DNA from: an uncultured Clostridium sp.
GTDB taxonomy: Bacteria; Bacillota; Clostridia; TANB77; CAG-508
Assembly: GCA_900553945.1 (NCBI GenBank)
Contig: USFR01000002.1
Coordinates: 1-64,000 of the forward strand
DNA: 64,000 nucleotides
Direction of reading: 5' to 3'
Shown: in pieces, positions 17,260 through 25,744 of the stretch
How the letters are laid out: the number at the start of each line of letters is the position of its first letter
Numbering within the stretch: the stretch's first letter is position 1
Notes under the pieces: generated by a model
The model's database searches: none
Told to the model about the DNA's origin: nothing
Seen by the model: only the letters and a program-made list of their open reading frames with translations
Made by a program: the position numbers and the translations under genes

Positions 17260-17316
17260 AGAAGTAGTTTTTTTATATTTTCATTATCCCCTTTTAAATG
17301 AAAAATAGCTACTTCT
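17260..17316 (+). terminator. Hairpin after dgkA
   Basis: AGAAGTAG (17260-17267) pairs with CTACTTCT (17309-17316), with further TTTTCATT/AATGAAAA pairing inside, followed by AATTTTTAT. The remaining 180 bases to the response regulator hold no recognisable element apart from TTGACA at 17457 without a good -10. Confidence 0.55.
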
Positions 17317-17496
17317 AATTTTTATATAAGGAAGATTATTTAAGTTTCATATTGCATAAAAAAACGGACATTAAAAAAATTACTATTTAAATTTGAGCCT
17401 GTGTTTACATGTGAAACCAGGAAAGCAATTTTCTGTGCATTGATGAAATTATAGTATTGACATTAAATTATATAAATAAAAAATAAAGAGGTAAAA

Positions 17497-18168
17497 ATGT
17501 TTAAAATATTAGTAGTAGAAGATGATAAAAATTTAAGAAAGCTTATAGTAACATGTTTGGAAAAAGCAAGCTATACAGTATTTGAAACTCACAATGGAGA
17601 AGAAGCACTTGATTTAATGGATAAAGAATATGTGAATTTAATAGTTACAGATATAATGATGCCTGAAATGGATGGGTACGAATTAATAAAATCATTAAGA
17701 GAGGCAAATTATAATACACCAATATTAATTATAACTGCAAAAGAAGATATTGAAGATAAGAGACAAGGCTTCAATTTAGGTGCTGATGATTACATGGTTA
17801 AACCAATAAATATTGATGAATTAATTTTAAGAGTCAAATCATTACTTAGACGAAGCAATCAGACAAATGAAAGAAAAATAAAAATTGGAGAAGTAGAGTT
17901 AGATTATGATAAATTAGAAGTTAAAAAACAAGAAAAAGTATATCAATTAACACAAAAAGAATTTTATTTATTATACAAACTTTTAAGCACACCAGACACA
18001 ATTTATAAAAGACAAGATTTAATAGAAGAAATTTGGGGATTAGAAAACGATTCAGATTTTAGAACTGTTGATGTACATATAAAAAGACTAAGAGAAAAAC
18101 TTGAAGACATAAAAGAATTCGAAATTGTAACAATAAGAGGAATAGGATATAAAGCAATAATAAAATAA
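17497..18168 (+). CDS. Response regulator, OmpR/PhoB family
   Basis: A 223-residue regulator. The receiver domain (1-120) has acidic pocket residues VEDD near the start, phospho-acceptor Asp52 in VTDIMMPEMDG, and the conserved lysine in YMVKP near residue 105. The C-terminal winged helix (about 130-223) has the RTVDVHIKRLREKL recognition-helix region and IRGIGYKA ending. The cognate kinase follows 10 bp later. Targets are unknown; neighbours suggest envelope control. Confidence 0.93.
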   Translation: MFKILVVEDDKNLRKLIVTCLEKASYTVFETHNGEEALDLMDKEYVNLIVTDIMMPEMDGYELIKSLREANYNTPILIITAKEDIEDKRQGFNLGADDYMVKPINIDELILRVKSLLRRSNQTNERKIKIGEVELDYDKLEVKKQEKVYQLTQKEFYLLYKLLSTPDTIYKRQDLIEEIWGLENDSDFRTVDVHIKRLREKLEDIKEFEIVTIRGIGYKAIIK

Positions 18169-18178
18169 GAGGTAAAAA

Positions 18179-19300
18179 ATGTTTGAGAAAATTTTTGGAA
18201 GGCACAAATCATTACAAAGAAATTTAATAAAAGAGTTTGTTGTTGTATTTATTGCACTAATACTATTATCAATTTCCGTATTTTATTTTAGTGTAAATAA
18301 TGCAATAGAAAAAGAATTAGAAAATTCAGCTGAAACAGGAGAAAGCATTAATTCAACACAAGTAGTATCTATAGTAAGACGAAGTATTGCTATATCAATA
18401 GGAACAACGTTTATATTTATAGTTGTTATAATGAGATATAGCGCCAAAAAAATATTAAAGCCAATTAATCAAATAAATGGAGCAATGCAAAAAGTTGCAG
18501 CAGGCAATTTTGATGTACAACTAGAAACTCAAAGAGAAGATGAGATTGGTGAACTGACTAAAAACTTTAATGTGATGGTAAAAGACTTAGGGAAAATAGA
18601 AGTATTGCAAAAAGACTTTATAAATAACATGTCACATGAAATGAAAACACCTATAAGCTCAATAAAAGGTTTCGCACAGTTGCTTGAAGAAGCGGATTTA
18701 ACAGAAGAAGAAAAGAAAGAATATATAGGAATAATTGTTGAAGAATCAGATAGGTTATTAAATATAAGCAGTAATATTTTAAAACTTTCTAAATTGCAAA
18801 ACAAAGAAAAATTAAATAATAAAAAAGACGTAAACATCGGTGAGCAAATTAAGAAAGTAATTTTACTATTAGAAAATAAAAGAGCAGAAAAACAAATAGA
18901 AATAAATTATGATTTACCTGATACAGTGATAAATGGTGATGAAGAATTGCTACATCAAGTTTGGATGAACTTACTAGATAATGCAATAAAATTTACGGGT
19001 AATAATGGACATATAAATATTGAAATTAAGCCAAAAGAATATAAAGCGTTGATATACATAAAAGATGATGGAATTGGAATGACAGATGCAGAAAAACGAA
19101 AAGCCTTTGAAAGATTTTATCAAGTTGACGAATCTCATGGAAGTGAAGGAAGCGGACTAGGTTTATCAATTGTAAAAAGAATTATAACACTTTCAGGTGG
19201 CGAAATAAGAATTGAAAGCAAAAAAGGTAAAGGAACAACATTTATAGTTGAACTACCATATGAAGAAAATAAGACTAAAAATAAAATAGAAATAAAATAG
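18179..19300 (+). CDS. Sensor histidine kinase, HAMP-type
   Basis: A 373-residue kinase. Two membrane segments (about 19-39 and 68-86) bracket a very short external loop of about 28 residues, so it probably senses within the membrane or by a partner rather than by a ligand domain. A HAMP domain follows (about 88-140). The phospho-acceptor His153 is in NNMSHEMKTPISS. The ATPase domain shows the N box (LLDNAIKF), G1 (DDGIGM) and G2 (GSGLGLSIV). It forms a pair with the regulator just upstream and shares a GAGGT ribosome site 10 bp after it. Confidence 0.93.
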   Translation: MFEKIFGRHKSLQRNLIKEFVVVFIALILLSISVFYFSVNNAIEKELENSAETGESINSTQVVSIVRRSIAISIGTTFIFIVVIMRYSAKKILKPINQINGAMQKVAAGNFDVQLETQREDEIGELTKNFNVMVKDLGKIEVLQKDFINNMSHEMKTPISSIKGFAQLLEEADLTEEEKKEYIGIIVEESDRLLNISSNILKLSKLQNKEKLNNKKDVNIGEQIKKVILLLENKRAEKQIEINYDLPDTVINGDEELLHQVWMNLLDNAIKFTGNNGHINIEIKPKEYKALIYIKDDGIGMTDAEKRKAFERFYQVDESHGSEGSGLGLSIVKRIITLSGGEIRIESKKGKGTTFIVELPYEENKTKNKIEIK

Positions 19301-19324
19301 TTTGCATAAAAATAGTAGATAGAA

Positions 19325-19349
19325 AAGGCAGGACCATATATCCTGTCTT
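19325..19349 (+). terminator. Terminator of the two-component operon
   Basis: AAGGCAGGA (19325-19333) pairs with TCCTGTCTT (19341-19349), one G-U pair, followed by a short T-rich run. Confidence 0.7.
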
Positions 19350-19429
19350 ACTTTTATATAAAAAAGGTAAAACAAGGGTTTTAAAAGATGGAAAAACGTG
19401 ATATAATATAACACCAGGAGCGTGATAAA

Positions 19430-21217
19430 ATGAAAAAAACTTTTTATATATCAATAACACTTATAATGATATTAGTTTTACAAATGATACTACCATTGTG
19501 TACTAATGCTTTAGAGATAGATAACGATAAAGAAACATTAGTTGGTGCAGGAGAAACCTCAATTAATGTAAGCCTAAAACGTGACAGTGTAGATAAAAAT
19601 AAAATAAATATTACAGCTATAGATTCAGCTTATAAGATAACAGAGCTAAAATATGTACATAAATATATAAAGATAGAAGAAATAGAATACTTTGAAGCTG
19701 ATAACGAAGATGTACATACAATTTCAATTACACCTGCTCAAAAAATAGAGCAATCATTTGAAATGGATGGCTACGGATCATATACTGTATATGTAAAAAA
19801 TGAAAAAGGTGATAGATATTTAAGCAGAATGACAATAAAAGATCCAGCCGAAAAGCCTGATATAACTTTAACTAGAGATTCAGATGATATGCGTAAATTA
19901 GAAATACAAGTAACAAGCAAAAATAACAAAATAGTTAAAATTAAAATTGCTAGAAAAGAAAAATATGATGATACTATAGATTTTGAAACTCAAGGCGAAG
20001 AATTAAAATTTGAATCAAGCAATAATGTAAATGTAAAATATACATCAGCTACTGAAGATGGAATATATGTAATATATGCAGAAGATGACCAAGGAAATAA
20101 ATCAACTTCACAAACATATTTAGGAGAAACAAAAACTCCAATTCAAACTAGAACAACATTGGACAATAAAAGTAGAAAAGCTCAAATAAAAATAGAAAAT
20201 AGCTTATGTAAAATCGTAAAGGTTAAAGTTGCAAAAAAATCAAAAATAAATAACATAAATGATTTTAAAACAGAAGGAGAAAGTATTGAAATAGTACCAG
20301 CCAATAGTATTAATATAGAATATGTTGCTCCAGAAGATGATACATATATGTTTTATATAGAAGACGAAGCAGGTTACAAGAAAATGATTCAAATGAGAAT
20401 CACAAAAGAAAATTCTATAGATATTTCTGTTTCACAAGATGATAATGATAAGAAAATTATAACAATAAAAGCTACTGATTCAATTTGCAATATTGTAAAA
20501 ATAAAAGTTGCAGTAGGGGAAAATATCGATAGTGACTACTTTAAAACAAACGGACAAGAGCTTCAAATAACTCCTGGTAAAGAAGTTGAAGTTAAATGTT
20601 CAGTAAGTGAAAATTGTATATTAAATATATACGTTGAAGATGAAGAGGGATATAAAGTAATTACTACTAGAAATATTATAGGTATACCAGTAGATGATAA
20701 TAAGAAAGATGACAATAAACAAGACGACAATAAGAAAGACGACAACAAACAAGATGATAACAAGAAAGACGATAACAAACAAGACGATAACAAGAAAGAC
20801 GATAACAAACGAGACGATAACAAGAAAGACGATAACAAACAAGACGACAATAAGAAAGACGACAACAAACAAGATGACAATAAAAAAGACGACAACAAGC
20901 AAGATGATAACAAGAAAGACGATAATAAACAAGATGACAACAAGAATAATAAAAACGACAATACTCAAAATGATAACAAACAACAAAATAACAATTCAAA
21001 CAATAACAAACAAAATAATACAAACAACAACTCAAATCAAAAAGAAACAACAACTAATAATCAATCAAATGTAAACAGTAATTTATCAAACAGTTCAACA
21101 ACAAGCCAAAGCAATTTACCTAAAACAGGTTGGAACAACATAATGTTAGTAATAACAACTGTAATTGTCGCAATTTGTGCGGTTGTAAGCTTCGTAAAAT
21201 ATAAGAAAATAAAATAA
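19430..21217 (+). CDS. LPXTG-anchored surface protein with Ig-like and Asp-Asn-Lys repeats
   Basis: A 595-residue cell-wall protein. Signal peptide at residues 1-28. Four related beta-rich modules follow (about 30-140, 143-235, 238-328, 330-420), the last three sharing an IVKIKVA motif and a DxxGYK-like end. Then eight copies of the 10-residue unit DDNKKDDNKQ (422-501), an Asn/Gln-rich linker, and a sortase signal LPKTG followed by a hydrophobic segment and basic tail. Sortase should attach it to peptidoglycan; the charged repeats form a wall-spanning stalk. No sortase gene is in the window. AGGAG precedes the ATG, and an extended -10 (TGATATAAT, 19399-19407) lies upstream. Ligand unknown. 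Confidence 0.88.
   Translation: MKKTFYISITLIMILVLQMILPLCTNALEIDNDKETLVGAGETSINVSLKRDSVDKNKINITAIDSAYKITELKYVHKYIKIEEIEYFEADNEDVHTISITPAQKIEQSFEMDGYGSYTVYVKNEKGDRYLSRMTIKDPAEKPDITLTRDSDDMRKLEIQVTSKNNKIVKIKIARKEKYDDTIDFETQGEELKFESSNNVNVKYTSATEDGIYVIYAEDDQGNKSTSQTYLGETKTPIQTRTTLDNKSRKAQIKIENSLCKIVKVKVAKKSKINNINDFKTEGESIEIVPANSINIEYVAPEDDTYMFYIEDEAGYKKMIQMRITKENSIDISVSQDDNDKKIITIKATDSICNIVKIKVAVGENIDSDYFKTNGQELQITPGKEVEVKCSVSENCILNIYVEDEEGYKVITTRNIIGIPVDDNKKDDNKQDDNKKDDNKQDDNKKDDNKQDDNKKDDNKRDDNKKDDNKQDDNKKDDNKQDDNKKDDNKQDDNKKDDNKQDDNKNNKNDNTQNDNKQQNNNSNNNKQNNTNNNSNQKETTTNNQSNVNSNLSNSSTTSQSNLPKTGWNNIMLVITTVIVAICAVVSFVKYKKIK
20693..20932 (+). repeat. In-frame 30-bp tandem repeat, 8 units
   Basis: Eight consecutive 30-bp units encode DDNKKDDNKQ (one unit ends in R). 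Third positions vary between units (gac/gat, aac/aat), which points to protein-level selection or old duplication. Copy number is likely variable between strains. Confidence 0.95.
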
Positions 21218-21236
21218 TATGAATGTATTTCAATAG

Positions 21237-21271
21237 TTGAGGCGGAAAACTTGTAAAGTTTTCTGCCTCAA
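21237..21271 (+). terminator. 16-bp stem-loop after the surface-protein gene
   Basis: TTGAGGCGGAAAACTT (21237-21252) pairs with 21256-21271 across a 3-base loop with one G-U pair. Very stable, but without a T-run. Confidence 0.65.
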
Positions 21272-21435
21272 TTAACTATAATGAAAAACACTTAGTTATA
21301 CTTGGAAAAAGTATTTTTATTATGATGTAATGTTTGAACTAATAACATTCAAATATAGTTTGAGATAAAGAAAAGCACAGAGCTTTTCGAATATCTAAAA
21401 ATAAAAAAGCATAACATTAAATAGGCGGTGATATT

Positions 21436-22218
21436 ATGAAAATAATAATTTTAAAAAAGAAAAAAATAATAATCACAACTTTAATAATTATGTTTTTAAA
21501 TTTTCTAGCTATAAATTTTGCACCAGAAATAATCACAAGCTTTGCTTTTGAAAAGAAAAAATATTCTATTATGTCCGAAGAATTAAAAGAAAAAATAAAA
21601 AATCATGTAGAAGAAAACGAAAAAATAGCCTATTTAACATTTGATGATGGACCAAATGCACAAGTAACACCCAAAGTACTAAAAATATTAAAAAAAGAAG
21701 ATGTAAAGGCAACATTTTTTGTTATTGGAAAAAATGTTGAGGCACATCCTGAGATAGTAAAACAAGCATATGAAGAAGGACACTATATCGGAAATCATGG
21801 ATATAGTCACAATAATTCAATCTTATATAAAAATGATGAAAACTTTATAAATGAAATAAGGAAAACAGATGAAGCAATTAGCAAAGCCATTGGAGAAGAA
21901 AATTATTCCTCAAAAATTTTTAGATTTCCAAATGGATTTATGTCGAAATCATATAGAAAAAGAAAGGATAGAGCAGAAGAGCTATTAAAAGAAATGAATT
22001 ATTCATATTTGGATTGGAATTGCTTAAATAATGATTCAATAAGGAAATATTCAAAGTTTCAGTTAGTTGAAAACTTGAAAAAAAGTGCAAAAGACAAGGA
22101 TATTTTAATAATACTAATGCATGATACAAAAGATGTAAGCAACAGCTCAGAAGCATTAGAAGATTCAATAAAATATCTGAAATCAAAAGGCTACAAATTC
22201 AAGAATTTTTATGATTAA
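21436..22218 (+). CDS. Polysaccharide deacetylase (NodB homology)
   Basis: A 260-residue carbohydrate esterase family 4 protein. An N-terminal hydrophobic segment (about 11-37) should anchor or export it. The catalytic motifs are complete: TFDDGP with Asp70/Asp71, HGYSH with metal histidines 121 and 125, RFPNG, the LDWN motif and the final LMHD histidine. Such enzymes remove N-acetyl groups from peptidoglycan or other envelope sugars, often giving lysozyme resistance. GGCGGTGA precedes the ATG. The substrate cannot be read from sequence. Confidence 0.9.
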   Translation: MKIIILKKKKIIITTLIIMFLNFLAINFAPEIITSFAFEKKKYSIMSEELKEKIKNHVEENEKIAYLTFDDGPNAQVTPKVLKILKKEDVKATFFVIGKNVEAHPEIVKQAYEEGHYIGNHGYSHNNSILYKNDENFINEIRKTDEAISKAIGEENYSSKIFRFPNGFMSKSYRKRKDRAEELLKEMNYSYLDWNCLNNDSIRKYSKFQLVENLKKSAKDKDILIILMHDTKDVSNSSEALEDSIKYLKSKGYKFKNFYD

Positions 22219-22268
22219 TTAAATATTTATTATACAAACCATTTATTGTCGAATATACTATTAAGTGA

Positions 22269-22367
22269 TATATTATATATGGTGACAAGAATGAATTAGA
22301 TAATGTTTTAACAAAAGCTTTAGAGAAAAAATTATATTTTGAAAATGAAAAAATAGAAAATTTTTAA
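22269..22367 (+). pseudogene. Possible gene remnant, 32 codons, no start
   Basis: An open frame of 32 codons reads GDKNELDNVLTKALEKKLYF in its middle and ends at a TAA inside the next terminator. It has no ATG/GTG/TTG start and no ribosome site, and is bounded upstream by a stop. The composition is protein-like, so it may be the tail of a decayed gene. I cannot name a parent family. Confidence 0.3.
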
Positions 22368-22393
22368 AAATAGATACGCATGTGTCTATTTTT
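22366..22393 (+). terminator. Terminator before yebC
   Basis: AAAAATAGATAC (22366-22377) pairs with GTGTCTATTTTT (22382-22393), one G-U pair, then a T-rich tail. Confidence 0.75.
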
Positions 22394-22493
22394 TCTTTTT
22401 AATAATATTTATAAAAATATGTACAAAAATGAAAAAGTATGGTAAGATATACAAGTAATTTATTACGTAAAATCAAAAAAGGAGGAATTAATC

Positions 22494-23222
22494 ATGTCAG
22501 GACATAGCAAATGGCATAATATTGCAGCTAAAAAAGGAAAAGCTGATGCTGCAAGAGGAAAAGTTTTTACAAAATTAGGTAGAGAATTATTAATAGCAGT
22601 AAAACAAGGTGGTCCAGATCCTGCGGGTAATTCTAAATTAAAAGATGTTATAGCAAAATGTAAGGCAGCAAACATGCCAAATGATACAATTAACAATGCA
22701 ATTAAAAAAGCTTCTGGATCAACAGATTCAGCAAACTACGAAGAAATTACATATGAAGGATATGGAGTTTCAGGAGTAGCTGTAATTGTTAATGCATCAA
22801 CAGATAATAGAAATAGAACAGCTGCTGATATTAGACATGTATTTGATAAAGCAGGAGGAAACCTAGGAACAACAGGTTGTGTATCATATATGTTTGAGAA
22901 AAAAGGTGTTATAGTAATAGATAAAGAAAGTACAGATATGTCAGAGGATGACTTAATGTTACTTGCAATTGATGCGGGAGCAGAAGATTTTGAAGCACAA
23001 GATGATTGCTATGAAATAACAACAGTACCAGAGAACTTCTCAAAGGTTAGAGAAGAACTTGAGAAGAACAATTTATCATTCGTTGAAGCAGAAGTAAGAA
23101 TGATACCAAATACATATGTCAAATTAAGTGAAAAAGATGCTGAAAGAATGGAAAATTTCTTAGAGAAATTAGATGACCTAGATGATGTATCAGACGTATA
23201 TCATAACTGGGATGAAGAATAA
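22494..23222 (+). CDS. yebC: YebC/PmpR/TACO1 family protein
   Basis: A 242-residue member of a very conserved family. The opening MSGHSKWHNIAAKKGKADAARGK is diagnostic, as is DTINNAIKKASG and the later GCVSYMFEKKG. Members were first described as DNA-binding regulators (PmpR); recent work on family members supports a role in helping ribosomes translate difficult stretches such as prolines. Cytosolic. AGGAGG precedes the ATG, with an extended -10-like TATGGTAAGAT about 60 bp upstream. Single gene with its own terminator region. Confidence 0.95.
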   Translation: MSGHSKWHNIAAKKGKADAARGKVFTKLGRELLIAVKQGGPDPAGNSKLKDVIAKCKAANMPNDTINNAIKKASGSTDSANYEEITYEGYGVSGVAVIVNASTDNRNRTAADIRHVFDKAGGNLGTTGCVSYMFEKKGVIVIDKESTDMSEDDLMLLAIDAGAEDFEAQDDCYEITTVPENFSKVREELEKNNLSFVEAEVRMIPNTYVKLSEKDAERMENFLEKLDDLDDVSDVYHNWDEE

Positions 23223-23256
23223 AATTAAAAAGAAATTTTCAGAATAATATATGAAT

Positions 23257-23298
23257 AAAAACCTCCGTTTTATAAAAAATAATAAAAAGGAGGTTTTT
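23257..23298 (+). promoter_or_regulatory. Terminator-like hairpin that contains the gpr ribosome binding site
   Basis: AAAAACCTCC (23257-23266) pairs perfectly with GGAGGTTTTT (23289-23298). The 3' arm includes the Shine-Dalgarno GGAGG (23289-23293), 7 bases before the gpr ATG at 23301. It can act as the yebC terminator, and when read through it would hide the gpr ribosome site. Confidence 0.75.
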
Positions 23299-23300
23299 TT

Positions 23301-24236
23301 ATGGATTTTAGAACAGATATGGCTGTAGAAAGAAGAGATGTGTTTAGAAAAATAAACAAAATATCTAAAGAAATACCGGGAATAGAAAGCGAAGAAAAAC
23401 AAATTTCAGATACGATTCATGTATATAATGTTAGAGTAAAAGATGACGAAGGTGCACAAGCAATACAAAAGCCAATTGGAAACTATGTGACAATAGATGT
23501 TAAAAAAATGAGAAATATTCCAAATGAAGAAAAGGAGAAAATAGCTTTTGCAATATCAAGCGAACTACAGCAATTAATTAAAGGATTAGTTAATCCTAAA
23601 GATGAAATATTAGTTGTAGGATTAGGAAATTTATATTCAACACCAGATTCTTTAGGCCCAAAAGTAATACAAAGCATTGATGTTACAAGACATATTTTTA
23701 AATATTTACCACAATACGTGAACGAAAATGACAGAGAAGTTTCTGCAATTTCACCAGGTGTTTTAGGAAGTACAGGAATTGAAACACAAGAAATATTAAA
23801 AGGAATTGTAGATAATGTTAAACCAAAATTAATAATTGCAATAGATAGTTTAGCCTCAAAGAGTGTAGAGAGAATAAGCAGTTCTGTACAATTATCTGAT
23901 ACTGGAATTATACCAGGAGCAGGTGTTGGAAATAAGAGAAGAGAGCTTTCAAAAGATACATTAGGAGTTCCAGTAATTGCAATAGGTATTCCTACTGTTT
24001 TAGATTTTGCAACAATTGTAAGTGAAGGATTAGATTTATTTATAGAGAATTTGCAAGATAAAGCAATGTCAAACGAATATTTAAATCAATTACATGATAA
24101 AGATAATTATGAAGAAGTAAAATCAGCATTAAATATTGGTGAATACAATATGATTGTTACTCCAAAAGAAATTGATGATTTAGTAGATAATATGAAAGAT
24201 ATTGTCGCAAAAGGGATAAATATTGCAATAAGTTAA
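23301..24236 (+). CDS. gpr: Germination protease GPR
   Basis: GPR is the aspartic-type protease that degrades small acid-soluble proteins (SASP) in germinating spores. It is made as an inactive zymogen in the forespore. The 311-residue sequence opens with MDFRTDMAVERRD, and the propeptide is followed by conserved blocks ILVVGLGNLYSTPDSLGP, SPGVLGSTGIET and the IAIDSLAS segment. It is shorter than the roughly 370 residues of B. subtilis GPR but near clostridial lengths. In relatives expression is from a sigma-G promoter; none was assigned here. Its ribosome site is inside a hairpin (see 23257-23298). Confidence 0.95.
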   Translation: MDFRTDMAVERRDVFRKINKISKEIPGIESEEKQISDTIHVYNVRVKDDEGAQAIQKPIGNYVTIDVKKMRNIPNEEKEKIAFAISSELQQLIKGLVNPKDEILVVGLGNLYSTPDSLGPKVIQSIDVTRHIFKYLPQYVNENDREVSAISPGVLGSTGIETQEILKGIVDNVKPKLIIAIDSLASKSVERISSSVQLSDTGIIPGAGVGNKRRELSKDTLGVPVIAIGIPTVLDFATIVSEGLDLFIENLQDKAMSNEYLNQLHDKDNYEEVKSALNIGEYNMIVTPKEIDDLVDNMKDIVAKGINIAIS

Positions 24237-24240
24237 TAAG

Positions 24241-24277
24241 AAAAATCTTATATGTAATTTGCACATATAAGATTTTT
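24241..24277 (+). terminator. Terminator of gpr
   Basis: Perfect 15-bp stem (24241-24255 with 24263-24277) followed by T residues, starting 4 bases after the stop. Confidence 0.9.
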
Positions 24278-24302
24278 TTTACGTTTATCAATTATAGAAA
24301 AA

Positions 24303-24420
24303 AATATTATATTTGATTTTTGAGTGACGCGCAGTTTGAAAGTTTTTCCTCAGGCTTTCTAAACGAAGTTTAGTAGGTGGGAAAATATTTTAGCAAGGAA
24401 CGAAAAAATAAATATAATAT
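24303..24420 (+). repeat. Dispersed palindromic element, copy B (118 bp)
   Basis: Starts AATATTATATTTG and ends AAATATAATAT, giving terminal inverted repeats. The interior has GTGACGCGCAGTTTGAAAG, a central hairpin around AAACGAAGTTT with a weaker upper stem than copy A, and TTTTAGCAAGGAAC. Same orientation as copy A and nearly identical in its flanks. It fills most of the 329-base gap between gpr and the SPFH gene; the rest of that gap holds the gpr terminator and nothing else recognised. Confidence 0.88.
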
Positions 24421-24565
24421 ATTCTTAGCAATAAAAAACAGTGCACTTATGACAGTTGTGTATTCAAAAATATGTTATTGACATATTAGCTTACAATGAA
24501 TAAAATTAGGGGAGAAGACATACTATAAAATGAAGCATAAAATAAATGAAAGAGAGGAAAATAAT

Positions 24566-25741
24566 ATGGGATTTATTAAAGCATTTACAGGAGCATTAAG
24601 TGGAACATTTGCAGATCAATGGAAAGACTTTTTTGTACCAAGAGCAGGAGTACCAGCAACAGCAGCAATATTTGGAGCAGAGAAAAAAGAAACTGACAAT
24701 GGCAGAGGAGCAAATACAAAAGGATCTGAAAATATAATAACAAATGGAAGTAAAATAGTAGTTCCAGAAGGAACAGCATTAATTACATTACAAGATGGAG
24801 CAATAACAGGATGCATAACAGAGCCAGGAGGATTTATTTATTCATCTGATGATCAAAATTCAAAATCATTTTTAGGTGGAGATGGTTTCTTTTCATCAAC
24901 TTTAAAAACATCTTGGGAAAGATTTAAATTCGGTGGAATACCTGCAAGTGAGCAAATAGCTATATACATAAATTTAAAAGAAATACCAGGAAATAAATTT
25001 GGAACACAATCAGAAATATATTGGGACGATGCATTTTTAGGAACACAAGTTGGAGCAATAGCAAGAGGTACATATACAATGAAAATTATAGATCCAATAT
25101 TATTTGTAAAATCATTTGTACCTTCTGAATATTTAAGACCAGGAGCAGAAGTATTTGATTTCGCTGATATGGATAATCCTGCAGGAGAACAATTATTTAA
25201 TGAAGTTATAGGAAGCTTATCAGCAGCATTCTCAAATTATTCAAACGATCCAAGTAGAGGAAATCGTATGGCAAAAATACAAGGAGATCAAATTGGATTT
25301 GCTCAAAGCTTATCTCAAGCAGTTGAAGAAGGATATGGATGGAAATCTGGAAGAGGATTAGAAATTGTAAAAGTTGCAATAACAGCTATTGAGTATGACG
25401 AAGATACTAAGAAATTATTAAGTGATGTTAAGAAAGCTGATGCTTTGTCAGGTGCAAGAGGAAATTCATTTATGCAACAATCAGTAGCACGTGGATTCCA
25501 AGCAGCAGGTGAACAAGGCGGAGGATCTGGAATGGCATTTATGGGAATGGGAATAAACTCAGCAGGAGGAGCAATGGGGGCTTTCCAACAACCAGTACAA
25601 CAACCTCAACAACCAGTTCAACCAGCACAATCACAAGAAGATCCATATGAAAGATTAGCTAAATTAAAGAAATTAGCAGATGATGGAGTTATAACTCAAG
25701 AGGAATTCGAAGCAGAGAAGAAAAAACTTTTGGGGGTTTAA
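24566..25741 (+). CDS. SPFH-domain protein with C-terminal SHOCT-type motif (YdjI-like)
   Basis: About 391 residues from the chosen ATG at 24566, which has GAGAGGA upstream; an earlier ATG at 24530 lacks one. The body resembles the virion-core-like SPFH family of B. subtilis YdjI (residues about 25-330). A glycine/glutamine/proline-rich linker follows, then a short SHOCT-like end (YERLAKLKKLADDGVITQEEF...). SPFH proteins form oligomers at membranes; YdjI works with PspA-like and zinc-ribbon partners in membrane stress. The next gene, 3 bp downstream, encodes the zinc-ribbon partner, which supports this reading. Confidence 0.85.
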   Translation: MGFIKAFTGALSGTFADQWKDFFVPRAGVPATAAIFGAEKKETDNGRGANTKGSENIITNGSKIVVPEGTALITLQDGAITGCITEPGGFIYSSDDQNSKSFLGGDGFFSSTLKTSWERFKFGGIPASEQIAIYINLKEIPGNKFGTQSEIYWDDAFLGTQVGAIARGTYTMKIIDPILFVKSFVPSEYLRPGAEVFDFADMDNPAGEQLFNEVIGSLSAAFSNYSNDPSRGNRMAKIQGDQIGFAQSLSQAVEEGYGWKSGRGLEIVKVAITAIEYDEDTKKLLSDVKKADALSGARGNSFMQQSVARGFQAAGEQGGGSGMAFMGMGINSAGGAMGAFQQPVQQPQQPVQPAQSQEDPYERLAKLKKLADDGVITQEEFEAEKKKLLGV

Positions 25742-25744
25742 TAT

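Noticed and set aside
17380..17496. Riboswitch upstream of the response regulator
   Set aside because: I looked for known riboswitch cores (SAM, preQ1, c-di-GMP, fluoride) and found no convincing match.
20693..20932. Regular 30-bp repeats as a possible CRISPR array
   Set aside because: There are no unique spacers, the repeats are contiguous and in frame within a surface-protein gene, and no cas genes are nearby.
20563..21053. Three long minus-strand frames across the tandem repeat of the surface protein
   Set aside because: They are forced open by the repeat's base pattern. Their translations are low-complexity Leu/Ser/Val/Ile strings with no ribosome site.
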